A DNA stretch of 32,790 bases from Alistipes sp. (GTDB taxonomy: Bacteria; Bacteroidota; Bacteroidia; Bacteroidales; Rikenellaceae), in contig JAGBXX010000025.1 of NCBI GenBank assembly GCA_017629035.1, positions 1 to 32,790 on the forward strand, written 5' to 3'. The translations under genes and the position numbers were made by a program. Of the stretch, positions 25,753 through 32,790 are shown piece by piece (position 1 is the stretch's first letter; each line of letters opens with the position of its first letter). The notes beneath the pieces are model-generated. The model made no database searches. It had not been told where the DNA came from and worked only from the letters and a program-made list of their open reading frames with translations.

Positions 25753-27606
25753 ATGAGAAAACTTATGTGCCTGGCTCTGGGCGTAGTAGCTACGCTCACA
25801 GCAATGGTAGGATGCTCCTACAACGATGAGGCTATATGGAACGAGCTTGAGAATGTCAAGGATCGCGTTGAGACACTTGAAGAGTCGGTAATTAAGACCA
25901 ACGAGGATATCGCCACGTTGCAGACTATTGTCGGGGCACTACAAAAGAACCTATATGTCGTGGCAGTTACCACGACAGCCGAGGGCTACATCATAGAGTT
26001 CTCGGACGGCACAAAGGCGACTATTGCCAACGGCAAGGATGGCGCAAACGGCACCAACGCCCCTATCATCTCTGTTGAGCAGGATGAGGATGGCAACTAC
26101 TACTGGACCGTGGATGGCGAGTGGTTGTTAGTTGACGGTGAGCGTGTTAGAACCAATGGCATGGACGGTGCAAATGGCGAGAATGGCACCCCAGGCAGTG
26201 ATGCCGTAGCACCCCAGGTACGCATTAATGACGTGACCAAGATGTGGGAGATTTCGACCGATGGTGGCCAGACCTGGGAGTCAACAGGCGTTGTTGCCGA
26301 GGGTAAGGATGGTGCTAACGGCTCGAATGGCACTAACGGCGCAAATGGCGACTCGCTCTTTAAGGCCGTAGATGCCTCGCACCCCGACTATGTGATTATA
26401 ACCTTGGCAGATGGCACAGAGCTACGCCTTGCCCGCTACGATGAGAGTGCGCCAAAGTTTATAATTCTCGACGCCCCCGAGGTTGCAGAGGTAGCGTTTG
26501 GCACAACCCGAGAGTTTATGGTTGAGGCCAACAATATCGCTGATTATGTGGCAAATACACCACAGGGCTGGAGGGCAGTATATAGCGATAATATCCTCGC
26601 TGTGACAGCACCTGCGGAGGATTTGTGCCACTACGACACAGAGGGCACTATTGCAATTACCGTGGTTTCGAATGAGGGCAAGAGCCTTATCGTTAAGCTC
26701 AACGTGGCGGCTGTTGTTGCAGAGCCTGAGCTACCCTACGAGCTGCGTGTGTTGACCTTCGAGGATGAGGATGCAATGTTTTCGCCCTACACATTGGACT
26801 ACGCAGGTGTAGAGATCGCAACATGGAGCGACCTTGTGGATGACCCACAGTACGGCGGCCCACTAACCTATGGCGACTATATGTCGGCAATGTACACCTG
26901 GTGGGATGAGGGCAACACGGAGCTTATGCACACCTTCCCCAATAACTGCGCATACTGCTTCTGGGGTGGTGGCCACGCAGTATCGAACTATTGGGGCGAA
27001 GGTTTTACTGACGAGGATCGTGACATTCATATCGCAAAGTACTATGGCGAGGACTATGTTGCGGATAATGCAGGCAACGACTCGATGCTCGGCTGGTTCA
27101 ACTTGCAGATGATGGTTCCCGTTGCACCCCACTCGGGAGATAACTTCGTGGTACACTACGGCTACAAGGATTTCTTCTCGTACGTGGAGAACCTGCCCGA
27201 GATTGTCTTTGCCGATGGTGTGGCTCGTGTGATAGACCACATGTACATCACCAACACCAACTACACGCTCAATCAGCTCTATATGGGTGTTAAGAGCGAG
27301 GCGGGCAACAGCTTTGGTGGCAACTGGACAGGCTTGAACGATAATGCCTGGCTAAAGATTGTGGCACAGGGCTTTGATGATGTTGATGCCGATGCTTCCG
27401 CAGAGCCTGCGAGCGAGGTAGAGTTCTACTTGGTGCAGGGCGAGGACGTGGTTGTAGATTGGCAAAAGTGGGATTTGAGCGAGCTTGGTGCTGTGGCTAA
27501 GGTACGTTTCAACTTCCTATATTCCGACGATATGGGAGGCAAGTATGGCTTTACCATCCCGGGCTACTTCGCCTACGATGATATAGCAGTGAGATTTGAG
27601 AAATAA
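25753..27606 (+). CDS. DUF4988/DUF4465 surface lipoprotein, candidate BtuH-type B12 binder
   Basis: The 617-residue lipoprotein has lipobox VGC with Cys21, followed by SYNDE, an acidic tail typical of surface export. Residues about 27-65 form a coiled coil, and residues to about 240 resemble DUF4988. This part includes short collagen-like runs (GKDGANGTN, GMDGANGENGTPG, GKDGANGSNGTNGANG) separated by beta hairpins. An Ig-like segment follows (about 235-330). The C-terminal part (about 335-617) is DUF4465: EDEDAMFSPYTLDY, CAYCFWGGGHAVSNY, YITNTNYTLNQLYMG, EVEFYLVQGEDVVVDW and PGYFAYDDIAVRF. As first gene behind the cobalamin riboswitch, it is a candidate corrinoid-binding surface protein; I recall BtuH as a Bacteroidetes B12-binding lipoprotein but cannot test homology here. 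Confidence 0.82.
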   Translation: MRKLMCLALGVVATLTAMVGCSYNDEAIWNELENVKDRVETLEESVIKTNEDIATLQTIVGALQKNLYVVAVTTTAEGYIIEFSDGTKATIANGKDGANGTNAPIISVEQDEDGNYYWTVDGEWLLVDGERVRTNGMDGANGENGTPGSDAVAPQVRINDVTKMWEISTDGGQTWESTGVVAEGKDGANGSNGTNGANGDSLFKAVDASHPDYVIITLADGTELRLARYDESAPKFIILDAPEVAEVAFGTTREFMVEANNIADYVANTPQGWRAVYSDNILAVTAPAEDLCHYDTEGTIAITVVSNEGKSLIVKLNVAAVVAEPELPYELRVLTFEDEDAMFSPYTLDYAGVEIATWSDLVDDPQYGGPLTYGDYMSAMYTWWDEGNTELMHTFPNNCAYCFWGGGHAVSNYWGEGFTDEDRDIHIAKYYGEDYVADNAGNDSMLGWFNLQMMVPVAPHSGDNFVVHYGYKDFFSYVENLPEIVFADGVARVIDHMYITNTNYTLNQLYMGVKSEAGNSFGGNWTGLNDNAWLKIVAQGFDDVDADASAEPASEVEFYLVQGEDVVVDWQKWDLSELGAVAKVRFNFLYSDDMGGKYGFTIPGYFAYDDIAVRFEK

Positions 27607-27612
27607 GATATA

Positions 27613-29379
27613 ATGAGAAGAGTTTTAGATTTTTTATTTTTAAGTGTGATCGTTGTTCTCTCCTCGTCGTGCAATATCGACGAGGAGATTACAACCTCTT
27701 TGCCCCCAAAGATTATTCTCGATAGCCACTCTGGCGTATATAGCGTTAAGCAGGGTCGTGAGCTCACGATTGCTCCCTCGTACGAGAATGCCGAGGGCGC
27801 AACCTACAGTTGGAAGTTAGATGGCCGACTCATTGGCAACGACGCGTCGCTTAGGTTCATGCGTGAGGCTGTGGGAGAGTACTACATCGTGCTTACCGTC
27901 ACTGCCAGTACAGGCTCGGCTAACGAGGAGATTCGTGTCGATGTTGTTGAGCTGGAGATACCCACTGTCACAATCGCCGGCAAGGAGAGTATTACCGTTG
28001 CACTGGGCACGGAGTTAGAACTTAATGCCTCGGTGCGCAAGACATCGCTTCCAACATCACTTTCGTGGAGCGTTAACGACGAGGTGGTAAGCCAGGAGCT
28101 CTTCTACACATTTACGGCCGATGCGCTGGGCACTTACACTATTGTTGCCGAGGCCTCGAACGAGGATGGTGCACATAGCGACACAATGACTATCGAGGTG
28201 GTAAATCCCGAGGATATGCCCTTTGTCTGGGAGTTCGACCGTGATGCCTACCACACCGTGGCGGGCCGCAGACTGCAGATAGTCCCTTCGACACTTAGCG
28301 AGGTGGAGGGCGTAGCCTACGCCTGGAGCGTTGAGGGTGTCGACGAGGTTATCTCCGAGGAATCGAGCCTCGTGTTTGTAGCAGAGAGCACGGGCGAGTA
28401 TCATATCACAGCTACGGCAACAGCAGAGCGTGGTACGGGCGAGGTATCGCTCACGCACAAGTTCACGGTTACGGTCTACGAGGAGGGTGCCTATCGCCGT
28501 ACGCCAAATGGCTCATCTGAGGCCGATTGGAACAGAGTATTTGAGTACACCCCCGCCCCCGGACAGTTTATCAACGAGCTCAAGACGGGTGGTTTCGACG
28601 AAACTATCACTACCCCCGAGGCAGCCATAGCATATGCCGAGGCACGCATGCGAGAGGTAGATAGTAGTGGTAACCCCTCGCCTAACTGGGTGTCGCTCGG
28701 AGGCTTTGGTGGCTATATCGTCGTGGGCTTCGACCATAGCATCGCCAACTCAGGCAGCTACGACCTTGCCATTCTGGGCAACTCATTTGCTGGCTCATCC
28801 GAGCCTGGCATTGTGTGGGTTATGCAGGACGAGAATGGCGATGGCGAGCCTAACGACACGTGGTATCAGCTTGCGGGCTCCGAAACGGGCAAGGCTACAA
28901 CCATCGAGAACTACGCCGTGACCTACTATCGTCCAAGTGGTATTGCCATGCCTGTGCAGTGGACAGACAACCTGGGCAACAGTGGCGAGATAGACTATCT
29001 CAAGCAGTTCCACCGCCAGGATTACTACTATCCACTTTGGATTGAGGCTGATAGCTACACGCTTACTGGCACCTGCCTCGAGCCTCGCAACTACGACGCC
29101 TCGGGCAATGGCTCATACTGGGTGAACGACAAGTACGACTGGGGCTACTCGGACAACTACAGCCCTGTGGACCGCCTGACGGAGGATGAGAATGTGGAGG
29201 GTGAGACAAATGTCAACCACTTCAAAATCTCGAACGCCATAGATTGCCTTGGCGAGCCTATCGATCTCGACTACATCGACTTTATGAAGGTGCAGTGCGG
29301 TGTAAATGCCAAGAGTGGCTGGCTCGGCGAGCTCTCGACAGAGGTGCTTGGATTCTACGATTATAACATTAAGAGGTAG
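27613..29379 (+). CDS. PKD/Ig-like repeat surface lipoprotein of the B12 operon
   Basis: The 588-residue protein has a lipoprotein signal ending SSSC (Cys20) followed by NIDEE, an acidic surface-export-like tail. Three PKD/Ig-like repeats follow (about 32-115, 117-198 and 205-300), each with a tyrosine- or tryptophan-containing core such as ATYSWKLDG, SLSWSVNDE and AYAWSVEG, and a closing GxYxIxxTAxxxxG strand. The C-terminal domain (about 300-588) is Gly/Asp/Tyr-rich: FGGYIVVGFDHSI, LAILGNSFAG, VWVMQDENGDGEPNDTWYQL and YVKQFHRQDYYYPLWIE-like strands. I recognise it only as a cell-surface protein type seen in Bacteroides B12 loci. It starts 6 bases after the previous stop and ends 1 base before btuG. 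Capture or presentation of corrinoid is inferred from context. Confidence 0.8.
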   Translation: MRRVLDFLFLSVIVVLSSSCNIDEEITTSLPPKIILDSHSGVYSVKQGRELTIAPSYENAEGATYSWKLDGRLIGNDASLRFMREAVGEYYIVLTVTASTGSANEEIRVDVVELEIPTVTIAGKESITVALGTELELNASVRKTSLPTSLSWSVNDEVVSQELFYTFTADALGTYTIVAEASNEDGAHSDTMTIEVVNPEDMPFVWEFDRDAYHTVAGRRLQIVPSTLSEVEGVAYAWSVEGVDEVISEESSLVFVAESTGEYHITATATAERGTGEVSLTHKFTVTVYEEGAYRRTPNGSSEADWNRVFEYTPAPGQFINELKTGGFDETITTPEAAIAYAEARMREVDSSGNPSPNWVSLGGFGGYIVVGFDHSIANSGSYDLAILGNSFAGSSEPGIVWVMQDENGDGEPNDTWYQLAGSETGKATTIENYAVTYYRPSGIAMPVQWTDNLGNSGEIDYLKQFHRQDYYYPLWIEADSYTLTGTCLEPRNYDASGNGSYWVNDKYDWGYSDNYSPVDRLTEDENVEGETNVNHFKISNAIDCLGEPIDLDYIDFMKVQCGVNAKSGWLGELSTEVLGFYDYNIKR

Positions 29380-29380
29380 T

Positions 29381-30451
29381 ATGACAACGAGATATGTTAG
29401 GATGATGGTATTTGCTCTCACGCTACTCTGTGCCTCGTGCATGAAGTGGGAGTATGGCCTCGAGGAGGATTTCGATATGTCGGCCTCGGGCGAGGGACTC
29501 TTTATCTGCAACGAGGGTAACTTCCAGTATGGCAATGCCACACTCTCCTACTACGACCCCGAGACCAAAACGGTTCAAAATGAGGTATTCTACCGCTCAA
29601 ATGCCATGAAACTGGGCGATGTAGCTCAATCTATGGTTATTCGCAATGGCATTGGCTGGGTGGTGGTAAACAACTCGCACGTGGTATTTGCCATCGACAT
29701 CAACACCTTCAAGGAGGTGGGTCGCATCACCAACCTAACTTCGCCACGTTACATCCACTTTATCTCCGACGAGAAGGCTTATATTACGCAGATTTGGGAT
29801 AACCGCATATTCGTGGTTAACCCTAAGCGCTACGAAATCACGGGCTATATCGAGATTCCTGGCATGACCATGGAGTCGGGCTCTACGGAGCAGATGGTGC
29901 AGTATGGCAAGTATCTCTACGTAAACTGCTGGTCGTACCAAAACCGAATTATCAAGATTGATACTGAGACAGATAGCGTTGTAGACGAACTTGTCGTAGG
30001 TATTCAGCCAACGTCGCTCGTGATGGACTGCAACAACAAACTATGGACCGTGACCGATGGTGGCTACGAGGGCTCGCCCTATGGCCACGAGGCACCCTCG
30101 CTCTATCGCATCGACGCCGAGACATTCACCATCGAAAAGCAGTTTAAGTTCGACTTTGGCGACTGGCCCTCGGAGGTGCAGCTCAATGGCACGAAGGATA
30201 AGCTCTACTGGCTCAACGACGATGTCTGGGAGATGGACGTGACGGCAGATAGAGTCCCCGTGCGCCCATTCCTACCCTACAACGGCACCATATACTATGG
30301 ACTCACGGTGTGCCCACGCACGGGCGATGTCTATATTGCCGATGCTATCGACTATGTACAGCAGGGCATGGTCTATCGTTATTCGAAGGATAAAGAGCTG
30401 ATTGACAGTTTCTATGTCGGCATTATCCCTGGTGCATTTTGTTGGAAATAA
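29381..30451 (+). CDS. btuG: BtuG-like beta-propeller cobalamin-binding lipoprotein
   Basis: The product is 356 residues from the ATG at 29381, one base after the previous stop; an upstream in-frame extension overlapping that gene is rejected. The lipobox is LCASC (Cys20). The rest is a YncE/DUF5074-like propeller with repeated blades: EGLFICNEGNFQYGNATLSY, NGIGWVVVNNSHVVFAIDI, EKAYITQIWDNRIFVVNPK, KYLYVNCWSYQNRIIKIDT, NKLWTVTDGGYEGSPYG, DKLYWLNDDVWEMDV and GDVYIADAIDYVQQGMVYRY. In Bacteroides, BtuG binds cobalamin very tightly and caps BtuB at the cell surface. Its position directly upstream of the BtuB-like gene behind a cobalamin riboswitch fits that role. Confidence 0.88.
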   Translation: MTTRYVRMMVFALTLLCASCMKWEYGLEEDFDMSASGEGLFICNEGNFQYGNATLSYYDPETKTVQNEVFYRSNAMKLGDVAQSMVIRNGIGWVVVNNSHVVFAIDINTFKEVGRITNLTSPRYIHFISDEKAYITQIWDNRIFVVNPKRYEITGYIEIPGMTMESGSTEQMVQYGKYLYVNCWSYQNRIIKIDTETDSVVDELVVGIQPTSLVMDCNNKLWTVTDGGYEGSPYGHEAPSLYRIDAETFTIEKQFKFDFGDWPSEVQLNGTKDKLYWLNDDVWEMDVTADRVPVRPFLPYNGTIYYGLTVCPRTGDVYIADAIDYVQQGMVYRYSKDKELIDSFYVGIIPGAFCWK

Positions 30452-30463
30452 CAACCTCGAACA

Positions 30464-32518
30464 ATGCGAAGACTTCTACTCATACTCTCCATAATAGCTC
30501 TTGCCCCGATATCACTCAGGGCACAAGACGACATCCCCAAGGATTGGGCCCAAAGGGGCATCAAGATCAGCGAGGTGTCGGTCTATGGCCAGCGCCCTAT
30601 GAAGGATATAGGCACGCAGCAGACCAAGTTCGACACCCTGGCGCTCAAGGAGAATATCGCCCTGTCAATGGCCGACGTGCTCACATTCAACTCAGCGATA
30701 TTTGTCAAGAACTATGGCCGTGCAACACTCTCCACTGTATCATTTCGTGGCACCTCTCCCTCGCATACGCAGGTGACGTGGAACGGCATGAAGATCAACA
30801 ACCCTATGCTCGGCATGACCGACTTCTCGATGATCCCCTCATTCTTCATCGATGACGCATCGCTGCTGCATGGCACCTCGTCGGTAAATGAGACAGGAGG
30901 TGGTCTGGGTGGTGCGGTGAAGCTATCTACACTCCCTGCACAGGCGCAAGGCTTTGGCCTTCAATATATTCAGGGTATTGGCTCGTTCAAGACCTTCGAC
31001 GAGTTTCTGCGCCTAACGTATGGCAACAACCACTGGCAAGCTTCGACACGTGTTGTATACTCTTCGTCGCCCAACGACTACAAATTTCGCAACCACGACA
31101 AGAAGATAAACATCTACGACGAGGATATGAACATCGTAGACCAGTACTATCCTATCGAGCGCAACCGTAGCGGCTCGTACAAGGATCTGCACATTCTCCA
31201 GGAGGTCTACTACAACACAGGCCGAGGCGACCGTTTTGGCCTAAATGCCTGGTACATAAACTCTAACCGAGAGCTTGCCATGCTCACGGTAGACCATGGC
31301 GACGACACCGACTTCGACAACCGACAACGAGAGCACACATTCCGTGGTCTTCTGTCGTGGGATCATCTGCGTGAGAGCTGGAAGCTATCGGCCAAGGCGG
31401 GATATATCTACACCTGGATGGCCTACGACTATAAGCGTGATGTGGGCAACGGAATTATGGCTCACATGACACGCTCACGCAGCCGCATAAACACCCTCTA
31501 CGGACAGGTCGATGGCGAGTATTATGTAGGACGCAAGTGGCTCTTCACGGCCAACCTATCGCTGCATCAGCATATCGTTGTGAGCGAGGATAAGAACATC
31601 ATCCGCCAGGATGGTGGCAAGGCGATTGTCGGCTATCGCAAGGGTCGCCCCGAGCTCTCAGGCTCGGTGTCGGCAAAATGGAAGCCAACGGAGCGCATAG
31701 GAGTATCTATGGTGCTGCGTGAGGAGATGTTTGGAAGGGAGTGGACACCTATCATCCCCGCTCTCTTTGTCGACGCAGAGCTATCACGCAAGGGCAACAT
31801 CGTTGCCAAAGCCTCCATATCTCGCAACTACCGCTTCCCCTCGCTCAACGACCTCTACTTCCTACCAGGTGGTAACCCCGACCTTAAGAGCGAGAGCGGC
31901 TGGACATACGACGCAGGACTCTCGTTTGCCGTGGGCAAAGAGGGGGTATACTCGCTCACAGGCTCGGCGAGCTGGTTTGAGTCCTTCATCAAGGATTGGA
32001 TCATCTGGCTACCCACACCCAAAGGCTTCTTCTCGCCCGAGAACATCAAAGATGTTCACGCCTATGGCGTGGAGCTCAAGGGCGACCTCAACGTAGCCAT
32101 GGGCAAGGAGTGGAAGCTGGGACTCAACGGAACATTCTCGTGGACACCCTCTATCAACGTGGGAGAGCCACGCACACCTGCCGACCAGTCGGTAGGCAAG
32201 CAGCTACCCTACGTGCCTCTGCTCTCCTCGACCGTAACAGGACGACTCACGTGGCGCAGCTGGGCATTTCTCTACAAGTGGTGCTACTACTCCGAGCGAT
32301 ACACCATGTCCTCGAACGACTACACCCTCACAGGCAAGCTCCCCCCATACTTCATGAGTAACATAAGCCTGGAGAAGAGCTTCTCGTTCAACTGGGCAGA
32401 CCTCAGCATCAAGGGTGCTATCAACAACCTCTTTAATGAGGAGTACCTCTCGGTGCTCTCACGCCCTATGCCAGGCATAAATTTCGAGATTTTTATCTCT
32501 ATTTCGCCAAAGTGGTAA
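30464..32518 (+). CDS. btuB: TonB-dependent receptor, BtuB-like corrinoid transporter
   Basis: The 684-residue outer-membrane receptor has a signal peptide ending near LRAQ, a TonB-box-like segment (SEVSVYG, about 36-42) and a plug domain (about 45-165) with ALSMADVLTFNSAIFVKNYG, VSFRGTSPSHTQVTWNGMKI and GGGLGGAVKLST. The rest is a 22-strand-type barrel ending in FEIFISISPKW with a terminal aromatic residue. Late motifs RNYRFPSLNDLYFLPGGNP and INNLFNEEYLSVLSRPMPG are typical of BtuB/CirA-class receptors. It lacks the N-terminal carboxypeptidase-like domain of SusC proteins. The substrate is inferred as cobalamin from the riboswitch and the adjacent btuG. No clear terminator follows; the tandem 11-mer AGCGCTACTAC (32531-32552) lies just after the stop. 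Confidence 0.9.
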   Translation: MRRLLLILSIIALAPISLRAQDDIPKDWAQRGIKISEVSVYGQRPMKDIGTQQTKFDTLALKENIALSMADVLTFNSAIFVKNYGRATLSTVSFRGTSPSHTQVTWNGMKINNPMLGMTDFSMIPSFFIDDASLLHGTSSVNETGGGLGGAVKLSTLPAQAQGFGLQYIQGIGSFKTFDEFLRLTYGNNHWQASTRVVYSSSPNDYKFRNHDKKINIYDEDMNIVDQYYPIERNRSGSYKDLHILQEVYYNTGRGDRFGLNAWYINSNRELAMLTVDHGDDTDFDNRQREHTFRGLLSWDHLRESWKLSAKAGYIYTWMAYDYKRDVGNGIMAHMTRSRSRINTLYGQVDGEYYVGRKWLFTANLSLHQHIVVSEDKNIIRQDGGKAIVGYRKGRPELSGSVSAKWKPTERIGVSMVLREEMFGREWTPIIPALFVDAELSRKGNIVAKASISRNYRFPSLNDLYFLPGGNPDLKSESGWTYDAGLSFAVGKEGVYSLTGSASWFESFIKDWIIWLPTPKGFFSPENIKDVHAYGVELKGDLNVAMGKEWKLGLNGTFSWTPSINVGEPRTPADQSVGKQLPYVPLLSSTVTGRLTWRSWAFLYKWCYYSERYTMSSNDYTLTGKLPPYFMSNISLEKSFSFNWADLSIKGAINNLFNEEYLSVLSRPMPGINFEIFISISPKW

Positions 32519-32652
32519 TCTCGACCATATAGCGCTACTACAGCGCTACTACATAGCACGTTAGCACTACAACTAATCGACATAGCAGCTCACGCACGTG
32601 GGTACACTGGGGCGCAGTGGCGAACAAATTATCAAAAAATCGCATGTCGCTA

Positions 32653-32683
32653 TTGCTGCTCTCGGATTTTTTTTGTAATTTTG
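32653..32683 (+). promoter_or_regulatory. Promoter of guaB
   Basis: TTG (32653-32655) and TAATTTTG (32676-32683) are spaced by 20 bases. The start would be near 32690, about 25 bases before the ATG. Confidence 0.7.
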
Positions 32684-32714
32684 TGCGCAACATAAAATTA
32701 TAAACCTGATTGCT

Positions 32715-32790
32715 ATGTCTTTTATCGATGAAAGGGTACAGACAACAGGTCTCACATTCGATGATGTGTTGCTCGTGCCTGCCTATTCTG
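32715..32790 (+). CDS. guaB: IMP dehydrogenase, N-terminal fragment
   Basis: The window ends 25 codons into this gene. The visible peptide MSFIDERVQTTGLTFDDVLL continues with VPAYS. The LTFDDVLLVPAYS segment is the hallmark N-terminus of IMP dehydrogenase, which makes XMP in guanine nucleotide synthesis. The catalytic and CBS domains are outside the window. Confidence 0.9.
   Translation, partial: MSFIDERVQTTGLTFDDVLLVPAYS

Noticed and set aside
25731-25830. Upstream ORF starting at 25731, overlapping the first B12-operon gene
   Set aside because: GGAGA is too close to this ATG to act as a ribosome site, and the 32-codon peptide shows no conserved character, so it is not claimed as a leader peptide.
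32605-32619. Hairpin CACTG/CAGTG as terminator of the B12 operon
   Set aside because: The stem is only 5 bp, and no T tract follows.

Overview
The window looks like a chromosomal segment of a Bacteroidales bacterium, possibly Rikenellaceae/Alistipes-like (genus not provable here). The main evidence is the promoter signature: nearly every transcription unit starts behind a -7 box TAnnTTTG with TTTG or TTG about 19-20 bases upstream, the pattern of the Bacteroidetes primary sigma factor. The gene content agrees: DUF6562/DUF3575 surface genes, a BtuB/BtuG-type B12 locus, abundant lipoproteins, weak Shine-Dalgarno sites, and zapA-6S RNA-rny synteny.

Layout. 1-66 is the start of a minus-strand helix-turn-helix gene behind an operator-like promoter. 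372-659 is a small lipoprotein. 897-968 is tRNA-Thr(GGT), followed directly by a strongly structured, gene-free element (967-1155). 7101 down to 1236 is a minus-strand operon of four surface genes: two paralogous DUF6562 lipoproteins with beta-helix-like C-terminal halves, a DUF3575 outer-membrane protein and a smaller fimbrial-type lipoprotein. Its promoter lies beside a G9 tract. 7102-7934 has no gene and holds an A-B-A-B tandem repeat that ends in the rny terminator. 7935-12877 is housekeeping on the minus strand: rny, 6S RNA, zapA, a coiled-coil gene, rimO and ftsY. 13030-14296 (plus) is a YARHG lipoprotein overlapping an M15 peptidase. These converge on prfB-namZ (16600 to 14306, minus). 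16601-16813 holds a second copy of the terminator-bearing repeat. 16814-22435 (minus) is a DUF2723 membrane protein with cysS downstream. queG (minus) and an acyl-CoA synthetase (plus) diverge around 23600.

25332-32518 is a vitamin B12 acquisition operon: terminator, promoter, cobalamin riboswitch, a long structured leader, a DUF4988/DUF4465 lipoprotein (candidate BtuH-type), a PKD-like surface lipoprotein, a BtuG-like beta-propeller and a BtuB-like TonB-dependent receptor. The riboswitch should lower expression when cobalamin is plentiful; the surface lipoproteins would capture corrinoid and hand it to BtuB. The window ends in the first 25 codons of guaB.

The least explained sequences are the folded element after tRNA-Thr, the compound repeat and its dispersed relative behind rny and cysS, the B12 leader downstream of the aptamer, and the paired beta-helix surface lipoproteins.
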